From: Thermodesulfobacterium geofontis
GTDB taxonomy: Bacteria; Desulfobacterota; Thermodesulfobacteria; Thermodesulfobacteriales; Thermodesulfobacteriaceae
Direction of reading: 5' to 3'
NCBI GenBank assembly: GCA_002877985.1
Contig: PNIK01000091.1
Location: 1 to 32,201, forward strand
Length of the DNA: 32,201 nucleotides
Shown: piece after piece, positions 20,048 to 29,166 of the stretch
Numbering within the stretch: position 1 is the first letter of the stretch
Layout: the number at the start of each line of letters is the position of its first letter
The notes under the pieces: generated by a model
Databases searched by the model: none
Told to the model about the DNA's origin: nothing
The model's input: only the letters and a program-made list of their open reading frames with translations
Position numbers and translations under genes: made by a program

Positions 20048-21228
20048 AGAAAATTTTTTTTCTTTTTTTTGTTTCTTTGTTTCTTTTTATAGGGTGCAAA
20101 AGAAAAGAAAATAAAAATCCTTTACCCAGAGAATCTGCTAAAGTAGAGAGAGGCACCATATATTTAGAGGTAAGTGCGACAGGCGCTGTTAAACCTCAGG
20201 TTGGCGCCCAAGTAAAGGTGGGAGCAAGGATTTCAGGAAAGGTGGAAAAACTTTTTGTAACTCAGGGAGATAGAGTAAAAGCTGGACAACTTATTGCTAT
20301 TATTGAACACCAAGACTTGCAAGACGAAGTAGATAGAACTTATGCCAATTATAAGGATGCTTTAGCAAATTTAGAAAAAATCAAAAGGGTTTATCCCTCT
20401 AAAATTGAAGCCCAAAGAAAAAAAATAGAAGCAATAAAGACTGAATTAGAACAAATAGGAAGGGAATTAAAAAGATATGAAGCTTTATATAAAGATGGTT
20501 TAATTTCTTTAACAGATTTAGAACGAATGGAAAGGGATTATAAAGTAAAAAAAGCCGAGCTGGAGTCAGAAAAATCAACCCTTGATGCTTTAATTTCTGA
20601 ATACGAAAAGGAACTAGAAAGGACAAATGCACAAGTTTTTGCAGCGAAAAATGCTTGGGAAGAAGCAAAGGTAAAACTTAGTTATGCCTTTGTTTATGCA
20701 CCTATTTCAGGTGTAGTTTCTGAAGTTACTACCCAACAGGGAGAAACAGTAGTTGCAGGACTTAACGCCCCTACTTTCATAACTGTAGTTGATCTCTCAA
20801 GACTTCAAGTAGAATGCTATGTTGACGAAACAGATATAGGAAAAATAAAAGCAGGACAAGAAGCTACTTTTACTGTAGATGCTTATCCTGATAAAGTTTT
20901 TAGAGCAAGAGTTAGAACCATTTATCCAGGAGCTATCATAAAAAATAATGTAGTATTTTATGATGTAGTTTTAGATATTTTAGATCCCTATGAAAACTTT
21001 CTCCGTCCTGAAATGACAGCTCAAGTCACCATAATTGCAGGGAAAAAGGAAAATGTTTTAATAGTTCCTTCTCAGGCAGTAAAAATAGATACTCAAGGTA
21101 ATTATTATGTAATGGTTAAAAAAGGAGATAAATGGGAAAAAAGAATAGTAAAGGTAGGATGGGAATCTAAAGGCAAAACTGAAATTATTTCTGGTCTTAA
21201 AGAAGGTGAGGAAGTAGGTTTGTGGTAA
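20044..21228 (+). CDS. MacA/HlyD-type periplasmic adaptor lipoprotein
   Basis: Lipobox LFLFIGC; VSATGAVKPQ, lipoyl/barrel-sandwich motifs, ATG/TGA overlap with tolC. Confidence 0.93.
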   Translation: MKKIFFLFFVSLFLFIGCKRKENKNPLPRESAKVERGTIYLEVSATGAVKPQVGAQVKVGARISGKVEKLFVTQGDRVKAGQLIAIIEHQDLQDEVDRTYANYKDALANLEKIKRVYPSKIEAQRKKIEAIKTELEQIGRELKRYEALYKDGLISLTDLERMERDYKVKKAELESEKSTLDALISEYEKELERTNAQVFAAKNAWEEAKVKLSYAFVYAPISGVVSEVTTQQGETVVAGLNAPTFITVVDLSRLQVECYVDETDIGKIKAGQEATFTVDAYPDKVFRARVRTIYPGAIIKNNVVFYDVVLDILDPYENFLRPEMTAQVTIIAGKKENVLIVPSQAVKIDTQGNYYVMVKKGDKWEKRIVKVGWESKGKTEIISGLKEGEEVGLW

Positions 21229-21899
21229 AAAAACTCGTTATTCTTAAAGGTATTACCAAAACCTATTACACAGGAAGAATAGCTTATCAGGTTTTAAGAG
21301 GAATAGATTTAGAGGTGGAAGAAGGAGAATTTTTGGCTATAATGGGAGTTTCAGGAAGTGGGAAATCAACCCTTTTAAATATTATTGGTCTTCTTGACAA
21401 ACCAGACTACGGAACCTATATACTTGATGGACAAGAAGTAAGTAAACTTAGTAAAAAGGAACTCGCTTATATAAGAAATAGAAAAATAGGTTTTGTATTT
21501 CAGGCTTTTCATTTAGTTCCATGGGCAACAGCTCTTGAAAATGTTTTAATGCCCCTTTTGTACAGAGGTAACTTAAAAAAGGAAGACGAAGAGAGGGCTT
21601 TACAATTTTTAACCCGCTTAGGACTTGAAAAGAGGATAAATGCTAAACCAAGTGAACTTTCTGGCGGAGAACAGCAAAGGGTAGCTATTGCAAGAGCCCT
21701 TATTACAAAACCAAAACTTCTTTTAGCAGATGAACCTACAGGAAATCTTGATAGCAAAAGTTCTCAAGAAGTAATGAAGATTTTTAAAGAACTTAATAAA
21801 AATGGATTAACCATCATTATGGTTACCCATGATCCAGAAATTGCTAAATTTGCTCAAAGAATTAAAATAATAAAAGATGGGATTTTTGTAGAAGAATGA
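21222..21899 (+). CDS. MacB/LolD-type ABC transporter ATP-binding protein
   Basis: Walker [10 protein letters not shown], signature [15 protein letters not shown], Walker [16 protein letters not shown] start. Confidence 0.95.
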   Translation: MVKKLVILKGITKTYYTGRIAYQVLRGIDLEVEEGEFLAIMGVSGSGKSTLLNIIGLLDKPDYGTYILDGQEVSKLSKKELAYIRNRKIGFVFQAFHLVPWATALENVLMPLLYRGNLKKEDEERALQFLTRLGLEKRINAKPSELSGGEQQRVAIARALITKPKLLLADEPTGNLDSKSSQEVMKIFKELNKNGLTIIMVTHDPEIAKFAQRIKIIKDGIFVEE

Positions 21900-23110
21900 A
21901 AATCTCATTTTTTCAGTTTTTAAAAGATATTTTTAAAGAGCTTCTTTCCAATAAAATAAATTTTCTTTTTATGTGTTTAGCTTTAACTATAAGCCTTATT
22001 GCTCTAAATACCATTTATTCCTTGGGACTTTCTGCAAAAAAACAGGTATTAGATGCTTTAGCAAGTGTTCAGTTTGGGAAAGATGCTATGCTTATTATTG
22101 CAGGAGGTGGAAGAATAATAGGATTAACAACCACAAGAACCGATACTCTAAAATTAGAAGATGTGGAAGAGATAAAAAAACTTGATTTTGTAACCTTAGC
22201 TTCTCCCATGTCAAGAGGAACACTTGAGGTCTCTTATAAAGATTTCGCAGAAAAATTAAGGGTTGAAGGTGTTTTTCCTAATTATACCATTGCTAACAAC
22301 TGGTATCCAAAAATAGGAAGATTTATCAACGAGAATGATTTAAAGAGTATGACTAAAGTTTGTGTATTAGGTGCTGACATACCTGAAAGGCTAAATACCA
22401 AAAATATCATAGGAGAAAAAATTAAAATTGCAGGAGAAACTTTTGAGGTAATTGGAGTTTTAGAATCTAAACCATCCTTTGGTCATTTTAGAAGGGATGA
22501 AAGTGTTATTATTCCTTTTACTACAGCACAGAGAAGAGTTTTTAATAAAGACTATATTGATGCGGTTAAGCTTTTATTCAGAGAAGGTACAGACATGAAA
22601 ATGGCAGAAAATAAAATAAGAGAAATATTAAGAAAAAGACATAATCTTTTTGGGATAGCACCAGATGATTTTAGAATCATCACTCCTGATCTTGCCATTT
22701 CTGTTTTTACAAAAACCATGAGAACTATTAATGTCTTTCTTTTAGCTATAGCCTTAATAAGTTTAATTATAAGCGGAGTTATTATCATGAACCTTATGTA
22801 TGCCAATATTGAAGAAAAGGCTCCTATTATAGCCTTAAGAATTGCTCTTGGAGCAAGTTCTAAAAAAATAATAGAACATTATCTCATAATGTCTCTTTTC
22901 ATAGCTATAATAAGCGGTATTGCTGGCTGGATATTAAGCTTATTCCTAATGGAAATTATTTCTTTTTTTACTCCTTTAAAACCTATTTTTTCTTGGTGGA
23001 TTTTTTTACTTAGCTTCTTATTTGCCTCCTTTACTGGGATAAGTTTTACTTTAATCCCAGCTATAAGGGCATCTCAAATTGATCCTGCTATTTTATTAAA
23101 GAGTCTTTAA
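21896..23110 (+). CDS. MacB-type ABC transporter permease (periplasmic core + FtsX domain), copy 1
   Basis: Four-TM topology with periplasmic core; EEKAPIIALRIALGASSKKI, ATGA overlap. Confidence 0.92.
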   Translation: MKISFFQFLKDIFKELLSNKINFLFMCLALTISLIALNTIYSLGLSAKKQVLDALASVQFGKDAMLIIAGGGRIIGLTTTRTDTLKLEDVEEIKKLDFVTLASPMSRGTLEVSYKDFAEKLRVEGVFPNYTIANNWYPKIGRFINENDLKSMTKVCVLGADIPERLNTKNIIGEKIKIAGETFEVIGVLESKPSFGHFRRDESVIIPFTTAQRRVFNKDYIDAVKLLFREGTDMKMAENKIREILRKRHNLFGIAPDDFRIITPDLAISVFTKTMRTINVFLLAIALISLIISGVIIMNLMYANIEEKAPIIALRIALGASSKKIIEHYLIMSLFIAIISGIAGWILSLFLMEIISFFTPLKPIFSWWIFLLSFLFASFTGISFTLIPAIRASQIDPAILLKSL

Positions 23111-23112
23111 AT

Positions 23113-24324
23113 ATGTTTATAAAATATAGATTACTCTGGGGAGGGCTTTTTCACAAAAAATTAAGGCTTCTTCTTTCTGTTATAGGAATAATTATTGGAG
23201 TTTCTTCGCTTCTTCTTATGAATTCTTTTGGAGAATCTGCTAAGCTTAAAACTTTAAAAGAAATCGAAACCTTTGGTCCTGAAGTAATCATGGTTGTTGC
23301 AGGAAGTGTAAGAGTTCATGGAGGGAGAGCCATACAAACTGAGATAACCACAACCCTTAAACCCGATGATGCAGAAGCTTTAAGAAAGGTAAAGGGGATA
23401 AAGTATCTTTCTCCTGTTTTTAACGGAGATGCAATTGTAAGATATCTGGGAAATAATCTGACCACAATAATCAACGGAGTTAACGAAGAGTACATATTAA
23501 TAAGAAAATTCCCCTTAGCTGAGGGAAGAAATTTTTTGAAAGATGAAATTTTTGGTTATAAAAAGGTTGCTATTTTAGGTTATAAAGTAAAAAATCAACT
23601 ATTTGGGAATGAAGACCCCATGGGAAAAATTATTCTTATAAATAAACTTCCCTTCAGAGTTATAGGAGTTCTTGCTCCCATAGGCATTGATGCAAGTAAT
23701 GCTGATCAAGATGATCAAATATTAATTCCTTGGAGTGTTGCTTTATCAGCTCTTTATAATGTAGACTATATAAGAAGTATTTATTTAAGTGTGGAAAGTT
23801 TAGAAGAAATTTCTTTTATAGAAAAACAAATTAATGAAATTCTTTTAAAAAGACATAAAGTAAGTGAAAGAAATAAAGATTTTCAAATAATAAAAGCTGA
23901 GGATATATTAGAGGTAAAAACACAGACTACAAAACTTTTTTCTTCCTTAGTAAAAAGTATTTCTATTTTATGCCTTTTAGTTGGGGCACTGGGAGTAACA
24001 GCCATTATGACTCTTTCTGTAAATGAAAGAAAAAAAGAAATTGGTATTAGAAAGGCTCTTGGAGCAGAGGATAGAGATATTCTTTTACAATTTTTGATGG
24101 AAAGCATTTTTATTACCCTTTTAGGTGGTATAATTGGCGTTTTAGTAGGAGTTGCTGGTTCTTTAATACTTCTTCCTCTTTTTAACTATCCCTTAGTTTT
24201 TCCCTGGAGTCCAATACTTATTTCTTCTTTTTTAACCATAATTTTTGGAATTATTGCAGGAATATACCCTGCTTATAAGGCTACCAAAATTGATCCTATT
24301 ATTCTTTTAAGACAGGGTTTTTAA
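23113..24324 (+). CDS. MacB-type ABC transporter permease (periplasmic core + FtsX domain), copy 2
   Basis: IGVSSLLLMNSFGESAK; VNERKKEIGIRKALGAEDRDIL; homologous in layout to copy 1. Confidence 0.93.
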   Translation: MFIKYRLLWGGLFHKKLRLLLSVIGIIIGVSSLLLMNSFGESAKLKTLKEIETFGPEVIMVVAGSVRVHGGRAIQTEITTTLKPDDAEALRKVKGIKYLSPVFNGDAIVRYLGNNLTTIINGVNEEYILIRKFPLAEGRNFLKDEIFGYKKVAILGYKVKNQLFGNEDPMGKIILINKLPFRVIGVLAPIGIDASNADQDDQILIPWSVALSALYNVDYIRSIYLSVESLEEISFIEKQINEILLKRHKVSERNKDFQIIKAEDILEVKTQTTKLFSSLVKSISILCLLVGALGVTAIMTLSVNERKKEIGIRKALGAEDRDILLQFLMESIFITLLGGIIGVLVGVAGSLILLPLFNYPLVFPWSPILISSFLTIIFGIIAGIYPAYKATKIDPIILLRQGF

Positions 24325-24367
24325 ATTGAAAAATAGCTTTTTAAATCTTATATTTTAAAATTGGTAA

Positions 24368-24384
24368 TCCTAAAACTTTTAGGA
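24368..24384 (+). promoter_or_regulatory. Inverted repeat TCCTAAAA-C-TTTTAGGA overlapping the Shine-Dalgarno
   Basis: 8-bp perfect arms; the right arm enters AGGAGG just before ATG 24392. Confidence 0.5.
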
Positions 24385-24391
24385 GGTGTGT

Positions 24392-24898
24392 ATGAGTAAA
24401 AAGGGGGATAAATGGATTAAATATACTTGGGAATTTGAAACTACAGAAGATCCTTATGCTGTCAAAGCTGCCCCTGCAGGAGAGGCAGTATGTCCCAGAT
24501 GTAAAGCTGTTTTTAAAGATAAAAGATGGCTCTTGGATGAAACTTTATATGAGGAATTAAAAGATATAGAAACTGTTCCTCAAATTATTTGTCCTGCTTG
24601 CAGAAAGGCTCTTGAGAAATATGCGATGGGATATCTTTATATTTCTGGAGAATTTTGGGAAACTCACAAGGAAGATATAATGAAACTTATAAATAATGAA
24701 GTAGAAAGAGCAAGAGGTTTAAACCCTTTACATCAAATTATCGATATATACGAAGAGGATGGAAAAACTGTTATAGAAACAACAACTGATCAGCTTGCTC
24801 AAAGATTGGGAAGGGCTTTGTATAAAGCCTATAAAGGAGAACTTGAATTTAAATGGTCAAAAGGAAATAAACTGGTCAGAGTTTATTGGTCAAGATAG
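24392..24898 (+). CDS. BCAM0308-like protein with two zinc-knuckle CXXC pairs
   Basis: AAPAGEAVCPRCKAVFKDKRW...IICPACRKALEKY...GYLYISGEFW; start reassigned to ATG 24392 downstream of AGGAGG. Confidence 0.75.
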   Translation: MSKKGDKWIKYTWEFETTEDPYAVKAAPAGEAVCPRCKAVFKDKRWLLDETLYEELKDIETVPQIICPACRKALEKYAMGYLYISGEFWETHKEDIMKLINNEVERARGLNPLHQIIDIYEEDGKTVIETTTDQLAQRLGRALYKAYKGELEFKWSKGNKLVRVYWSR

Positions 24899-25738
24899 AT
24901 GTCTAAACCTATAGCTTTAGCTATAGATTTTAAAAAATTTACCTTTTCTGTATTAGAAACAGGTCTATTTTTAAAGAAAAACCTATATCCTGAAAGCAAA
25001 ATAATTCTTTTTCATGTTATTGAATCTTTTTTAACCCCTCCCCATTACCTTATCCCCTATTTTAAAAAAGAGGAAAATAAATTAAAAACAGAACTTTTAA
25101 AACTTTCTCAAAAATTTAAAAATGAAAATATCCCTGTAGAAATTGAGGTAATCTTTGGAAATTTCTGGGAGGCTTTAAAAGGTTTTATAGAAAAGTTAGA
25201 TCCTTATTTATTACTCATAGGTTATCAACCTTATAAATTTAAAATTCCTACAGCTGAAAAGATGTTAGAAAGATTAAAAGGAAATTTTCTGGTAGTGAAA
25301 GACATCCCTCTAAAGGAAATTAAAAAAGTATTATGTTGTATTGACTTTTCTGAAAGTTCCCAACCTTGTTTAAAATTGGCAAGCTTTATAAGTAAAAAAT
25401 TGAAGGCAGAGTTAAAAGTTTTAAATGTAATGGCTGAAATTAAAATAAAAGAAAAAAGTCTGAAAGATAGGTTATTAGAAGAAGAAAAAGTTAAAAGAAA
25501 AGAAATGTGGGGAAATTTAATAAATTCTTTAGCTAAAGATGAAAAAATAGAAAATCTTAATCTTCAAATAGAATATGGAGACAGGGTAAAAGAGATAATT
25601 AAATCTATTAAAAATTTTTCTCCAGATTTATTAGTAATTGGAAAAACAGGAAAAACTTTAAAATTAGGACTTGGTTCTGTTACTAAGGAATTGCTTAAGG
25701 TTTTACCTATCCCTATATTAATAGTTGAAAATGTATAA
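24899..25738 (+). CDS. Universal stress protein with tandem UspA domains
   Basis: Two Usp-like halves; second with VLCCIDFSESSQPCLKLA and LLVIGKTGKTLKLGLGSVTKELLKVLPIPILIV. Confidence 0.9.
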   Translation: MSKPIALAIDFKKFTFSVLETGLFLKKNLYPESKIILFHVIESFLTPPHYLIPYFKKEENKLKTELLKLSQKFKNENIPVEIEVIFGNFWEALKGFIEKLDPYLLLIGYQPYKFKIPTAEKMLERLKGNFLVVKDIPLKEIKKVLCCIDFSESSQPCLKLASFISKKLKAELKVLNVMAEIKIKEKSLKDRLLEEEKVKRKEMWGNLINSLAKDEKIENLNLQIEYGDRVKEIIKSIKNFSPDLLVIGKTGKTLKLGLGSVTKELLKVLPIPILIVENV

Positions 25739-25744
25739 GCTCAT

Positions 25745-26773
25745 ATGGAATTAATACTCTTGATTCTCTCTCTTGGAATAATATTAATTTGTGCAGAACT
25801 TTTTACTAATGGAGTTGAGGCTTTGGGAGAAAGGCTATCTTTATCACAAGCAGTTGTTGGAAGTATTTTAGCAGCTGTAGGAACTGCACTTCCTGAAACT
25901 ATAATTCCTCTTGTTGCTATCTTTTTGTATAAAGGAGAAAGTGGAGCAAATATTGGAGTGGGAGCTATTTTAGGAGCTCCTTTCATGCTCACCACCATGG
26001 GACTATTTTTAGTAGGTTTGGGGGTTTTTATCAGTTATTTATTAAAAAAGAGAGAGAAACTGGAAATCTATTTAGAGCCTCAAACTTTTATAAGAGATTT
26101 TAGATTTTTTCTTTTAAGTTATTCCTTAGCAATTATTATTCCGTTAATTTTTCCTAATACCCGTGTTCTTCATTATTTTATTGCTCTGTTGCTGTTTTTA
26201 AATTATATAGTTTATCTGCTTTTTACTTTTCGAGCTGATAGTTTAGAGATTGAATCTTCAAAGGAATTATATTTTGCTAGATTATTAAAATTAGATAATG
26301 TTAATCCTCAAAAAAGATTTATCCCTGTTTTTCTCTCTATTTTTCAAATAGTTTTTGCTCTTTTAATTATGATAAAGGGTGCTCATATTTTTGTAGAGAA
26401 TTTGGAAATACTTGCTAAAGAATTAGGAATGGATCCTTTGCTTTTTTCTTTACTTTTAGCTCCTATAGCTACAGAACTTCCTGAAAAAAGTAACAGTTTA
26501 CTTTGGACTCTAAGAAAAAAAGATATTCTTGCTCTCGGAAATATGACTGGAGCAATGGTATTCCAATCGACCTTTCCTGTAAGTATAGGGCTTTTTTTTA
26601 CTACTTGGGAAATTAAGGGATTAGCTTTAATTTCTGCATTAATTGCGCTTTTTTTAGCCACCTTTTATCTTCTTTTTCTAAAAATTTTTAAAAAACTCCC
26701 TGTGTATCTTTTATTACTTTCTGGTTGTGCCTATTTAGTTTATATCTATTTTGTTATAAAAACAATTTCTTAA
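25745..26773 (+). CDS. Sodium/calcium exchanger (CaCA)-like membrane protein
   Basis: Two inverted halves with VGSILAAVGTALPETI and LAPIATELPEKSNSLLW (alpha-repeat-like). Confidence 0.85.
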   Translation: MELILLILSLGIILICAELFTNGVEALGERLSLSQAVVGSILAAVGTALPETIIPLVAIFLYKGESGANIGVGAILGAPFMLTTMGLFLVGLGVFISYLLKKREKLEIYLEPQTFIRDFRFFLLSYSLAIIIPLIFPNTRVLHYFIALLLFLNYIVYLLFTFRADSLEIESSKELYFARLLKLDNVNPQKRFIPVFLSIFQIVFALLIMIKGAHIFVENLEILAKELGMDPLLFSLLLAPIATELPEKSNSLLWTLRKKDILALGNMTGAMVFQSTFPVSIGLFFTTWEIKGLALISALIALFLATFYLLFLKIFKKLPVYLLLLSGCAYLVYIYFVIKTIS

Positions 26774-26775
26774 AA

Positions 26776-28047
26776 ATGGAAAAAAATTATTTAAATTGGC
26801 TTAACAGTCATCAGTTTTACGGAATAAAACCAGGCTTAAAAAGAATTAAGGAAATCCTTAAAAGGCTCGGCAATCCTCACAGATACATAAAAACTATCCA
26901 CATTGCTGGAACTAACGGAAAAGGTTCTACTGCTTCTATTTTAAGTGAAATTCTTTTAGAACACGGATTTAAAGTAGGACTTTATACTTCTCCTCATCTC
27001 ATTCAGTTAAATGAAAGATTTAAAATTAATGGAAAGAAAATAGAGAATGAAAGATTAAATGAATATTTAAAATACATTAAAAAAAATATTAAAGATTATC
27101 CAGCAACTTATTTTGAAATTACAACTGCCCTTGCTTTTTTATACTTTTATGAAGAAAAAGTAGATATTGGAGTTATTGAATGTGGAATGGGGGGAAGACT
27201 TGATGCAACAAATATCATAAATCCTGAGGTTTCTATAATTACAAGTATAGGATGGGATCATACCAAATATCTGGGAAATACACTTGAAAAGATTGCTCAT
27301 GAAAAGGCAGGAATAATTAAAAGAGAAACTCCTTGTGTTTTGGGAGACCTTTCAGAAAATCTAATCCCTATATTTCAAAAAAAAGCAGAAATTTTAAAAG
27401 CACCTCTTTTTATAGTGGGAAAAGATTTCTATATAGAGTTTAATAAAAAAAATAATTGGAATTATGTGGGAGATCATAAATTCGAAGATTTAAATTTGAA
27501 TCTCAAGGGCTATTATCAAGGAAACAATCTTTCCTGTGCCCTTAAAGCTTTAGAAATTCTTGAAAGAAAGGAATTCTTAAAAATCACTGAAGAAAAACTT
27601 AGAAAAGCTTTAGGTCAAGTTAAGGTCTCAGGTCGTTATGAATTTTTAAATATAAAAGGTAAAACTATTTTAATTGATACTGCCCACAATTTAGATGGTT
27701 TTATTGCTCTTAAATCTTCTCTTTTAAAAGATAATTTTAAAGATTTTTTGCTAATCCTTGGAATAACCAATGAGGAAGGAGATAAGCCTTTTGTTAAAAT
27801 GATTGAAATCCTACTTCCTTTAGCAAAAAAAATTTATCTCTGCGAATTTAATTCTCCAAGAAAAATAGTTTCTATAAGAGAATGGAAGAAAAGTTTAGAA
27901 AAATTCCCAACAATTCTTAATAAAATAGAATTTGTAGAAAATTGTGAAAGAGCTGTTAAAATGGGTTTAGAAAGTGATTTCGAAAAGATATTAGTTACTG
28001 GATCTATTTATTTTGTAGGTGAGTATCTTAAAAATTTAAAGTTTTGA
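26776..28047 (+). CDS. folC: Folylpolyglutamate/dihydrofolate synthase
   Basis: HIAGTNGKGSTASILSEIL...GLYTSPHLIQLNERF...ECGMGGRLDATN; start reassigned from 26725 to ATG 26776. Confidence 0.95.
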   Translation: MEKNYLNWLNSHQFYGIKPGLKRIKEILKRLGNPHRYIKTIHIAGTNGKGSTASILSEILLEHGFKVGLYTSPHLIQLNERFKINGKKIENERLNEYLKYIKKNIKDYPATYFEITTALAFLYFYEEKVDIGVIECGMGGRLDATNIINPEVSIITSIGWDHTKYLGNTLEKIAHEKAGIIKRETPCVLGDLSENLIPIFQKKAEILKAPLFIVGKDFYIEFNKKNNWNYVGDHKFEDLNLNLKGYYQGNNLSCALKALEILERKEFLKITEEKLRKALGQVKVSGRYEFLNIKGKTILIDTAHNLDGFIALKSSLLKDNFKDFLLILGITNEEGDKPFVKMIEILLPLAKKIYLCEFNSPRKIVSIREWKKSLEKFPTILNKIEFVENCERAVKMGLESDFEKILVTGSIYFVGEYLKNLKF

Positions 28048-28059
28048 AAAAATTTAAAA

Positions 28060-28555
28060 ATGTTAAAAGAAAAAATACCAAGAATTAACTGAACTATTAC
28101 TCAAAGAAATTAAAGAATTTTATAAAGATCGACTTGTATCTGTAGTTCTTTTTGGTTCTGTTGCCAGAAAAACTCAAAGATTTGATTCAGATATAGATAT
28201 TCTTCTTGTGATAAAAGATCTTCCAAGAGGTCGATTAAATAGAGTTTTAGAATTTTTATGCAAATTGAAGAAAAAATAGAAAATTATTTAAAAAAATTTA
28301 GAAAATTTGGGCATATATATCCATATTTCTCCTGTTTTAAAAACACCGGAAGAAGTAAAAAGGGGAAGTCCTCTATTTTTAGATTTAGTGGAAGATGCTA
28401 AAATTCTTTATGATAAAGAGAATTTTTTTAAAAATAAATTAGAAGAAATTAAAGAAAAATTAAAGAAATGGGGAGCTAAACGTTATTGGCTGGGGAATGC
28501 ATGGTATTGGATTTTAAAACCTGATATAAAGCCTGGAGAAAGTATTGAATTATGA
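28060..28555 (+). pseudogene. MNT-type minimal nucleotidyltransferase, frameshifted
   Basis: VVLFGSVARKTQRFDSDIDILLV (GSx10DxD) with three frame changes near A6 28070-28075, T5 28253-28257 and A7 28290-28296; the provided ORF 28307-28555 is its C-terminal part. Confidence 0.85.
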
Positions 28556-28960
28556 CTTTTGAAGATTTAGCTAAAAGCTATATAAAAAAAGCTAAAGTTA
28601 GACTTGAAATGTTAGAATTCTTATATAAAAAGGAAGCTTATTCGATGTAATAAGAGAAGCTCAAGAAGCTGTTGAATTAGCTACAAAGGCTATGCTTAGA
28701 CAAAGAGGAATTGAGCCTCCAAAATATCATGATGTAAGTTCTCTATTTTTTTATCATAAAGATAAATTTCTTGAATTTACAGAAGAAGAAATTAAAAAAT
28801 TACAAAAATTTCAAAATTTTTAAGAAAAGAAAGAGAACTTTCCTTTTATGGAGATATAGATTTTATTCCTACTGAAGAATATACAGCAGAAGAGGCAAAT
28901 ATTGCCATTGAAGGAGCTAAATTTATAATTTCCCTTGCTGAAAAAATTATTAAAATTTAA
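28552..28960 (+). pseudogene. HEPN domain protein, frameshifted partner of the MNT gene
   Basis: MTFEDLAKSYIKKAKVRLEMLEFLYKKEAYS/DVIREAQEAVELATKAMLRQRGIEPPKYHDVS.../KFLRKERELSFYGD..; ATGA overlap with MNT; two frameshifts. Confidence 0.85.
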
Positions 28961-29166
28961 CTTTTCTCTAAATAATTTTTCAAAATTTCATAATTAAAAC
29001 TTACAATTTCTTGATAGGTTTTTTTGTTTTCAGCTATTTCTTCCAGATCTCCTTCCATTTGGGAAGTAAATTTATAATCTAAAAATTTGGGAAATCTTTT
29101 TGCCAAAAATTCACAAACTTCTTTCCCAAGCTCTGTAGGTTTTAAATAGCTCTTTTCTTTTATCAC
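28957..29166 (-). CDS. Topoisomerase I C-terminal fragment (separate ORF after a frameshift)
   Basis: VIKEKSYLKPTELGKEVCEFLAKRFPKFLDYKFTSQMEGDLEEIAENK continues the topoisomerase IA family sequence; GTGA overlap with the upstream ORF. Confidence 0.8.
   Translation of the reverse strand: MIKEKSYLKPTELGKEVCEFLAKRFPKFLDYKFTSQMEGDLEEIAENKKTYQEIVSFNYEILKNYLEKS

Noticed and set aside
16125-26661. Minus-strand ORFs at 16125-16376, 17887-18078, 20399-20668, 21509-21757, 22552-22806, 23883-24107, 25741-25998, 26383-26661
   Set aside because: All antisense to confidently assigned plus-strand genes and without recognisable domains.
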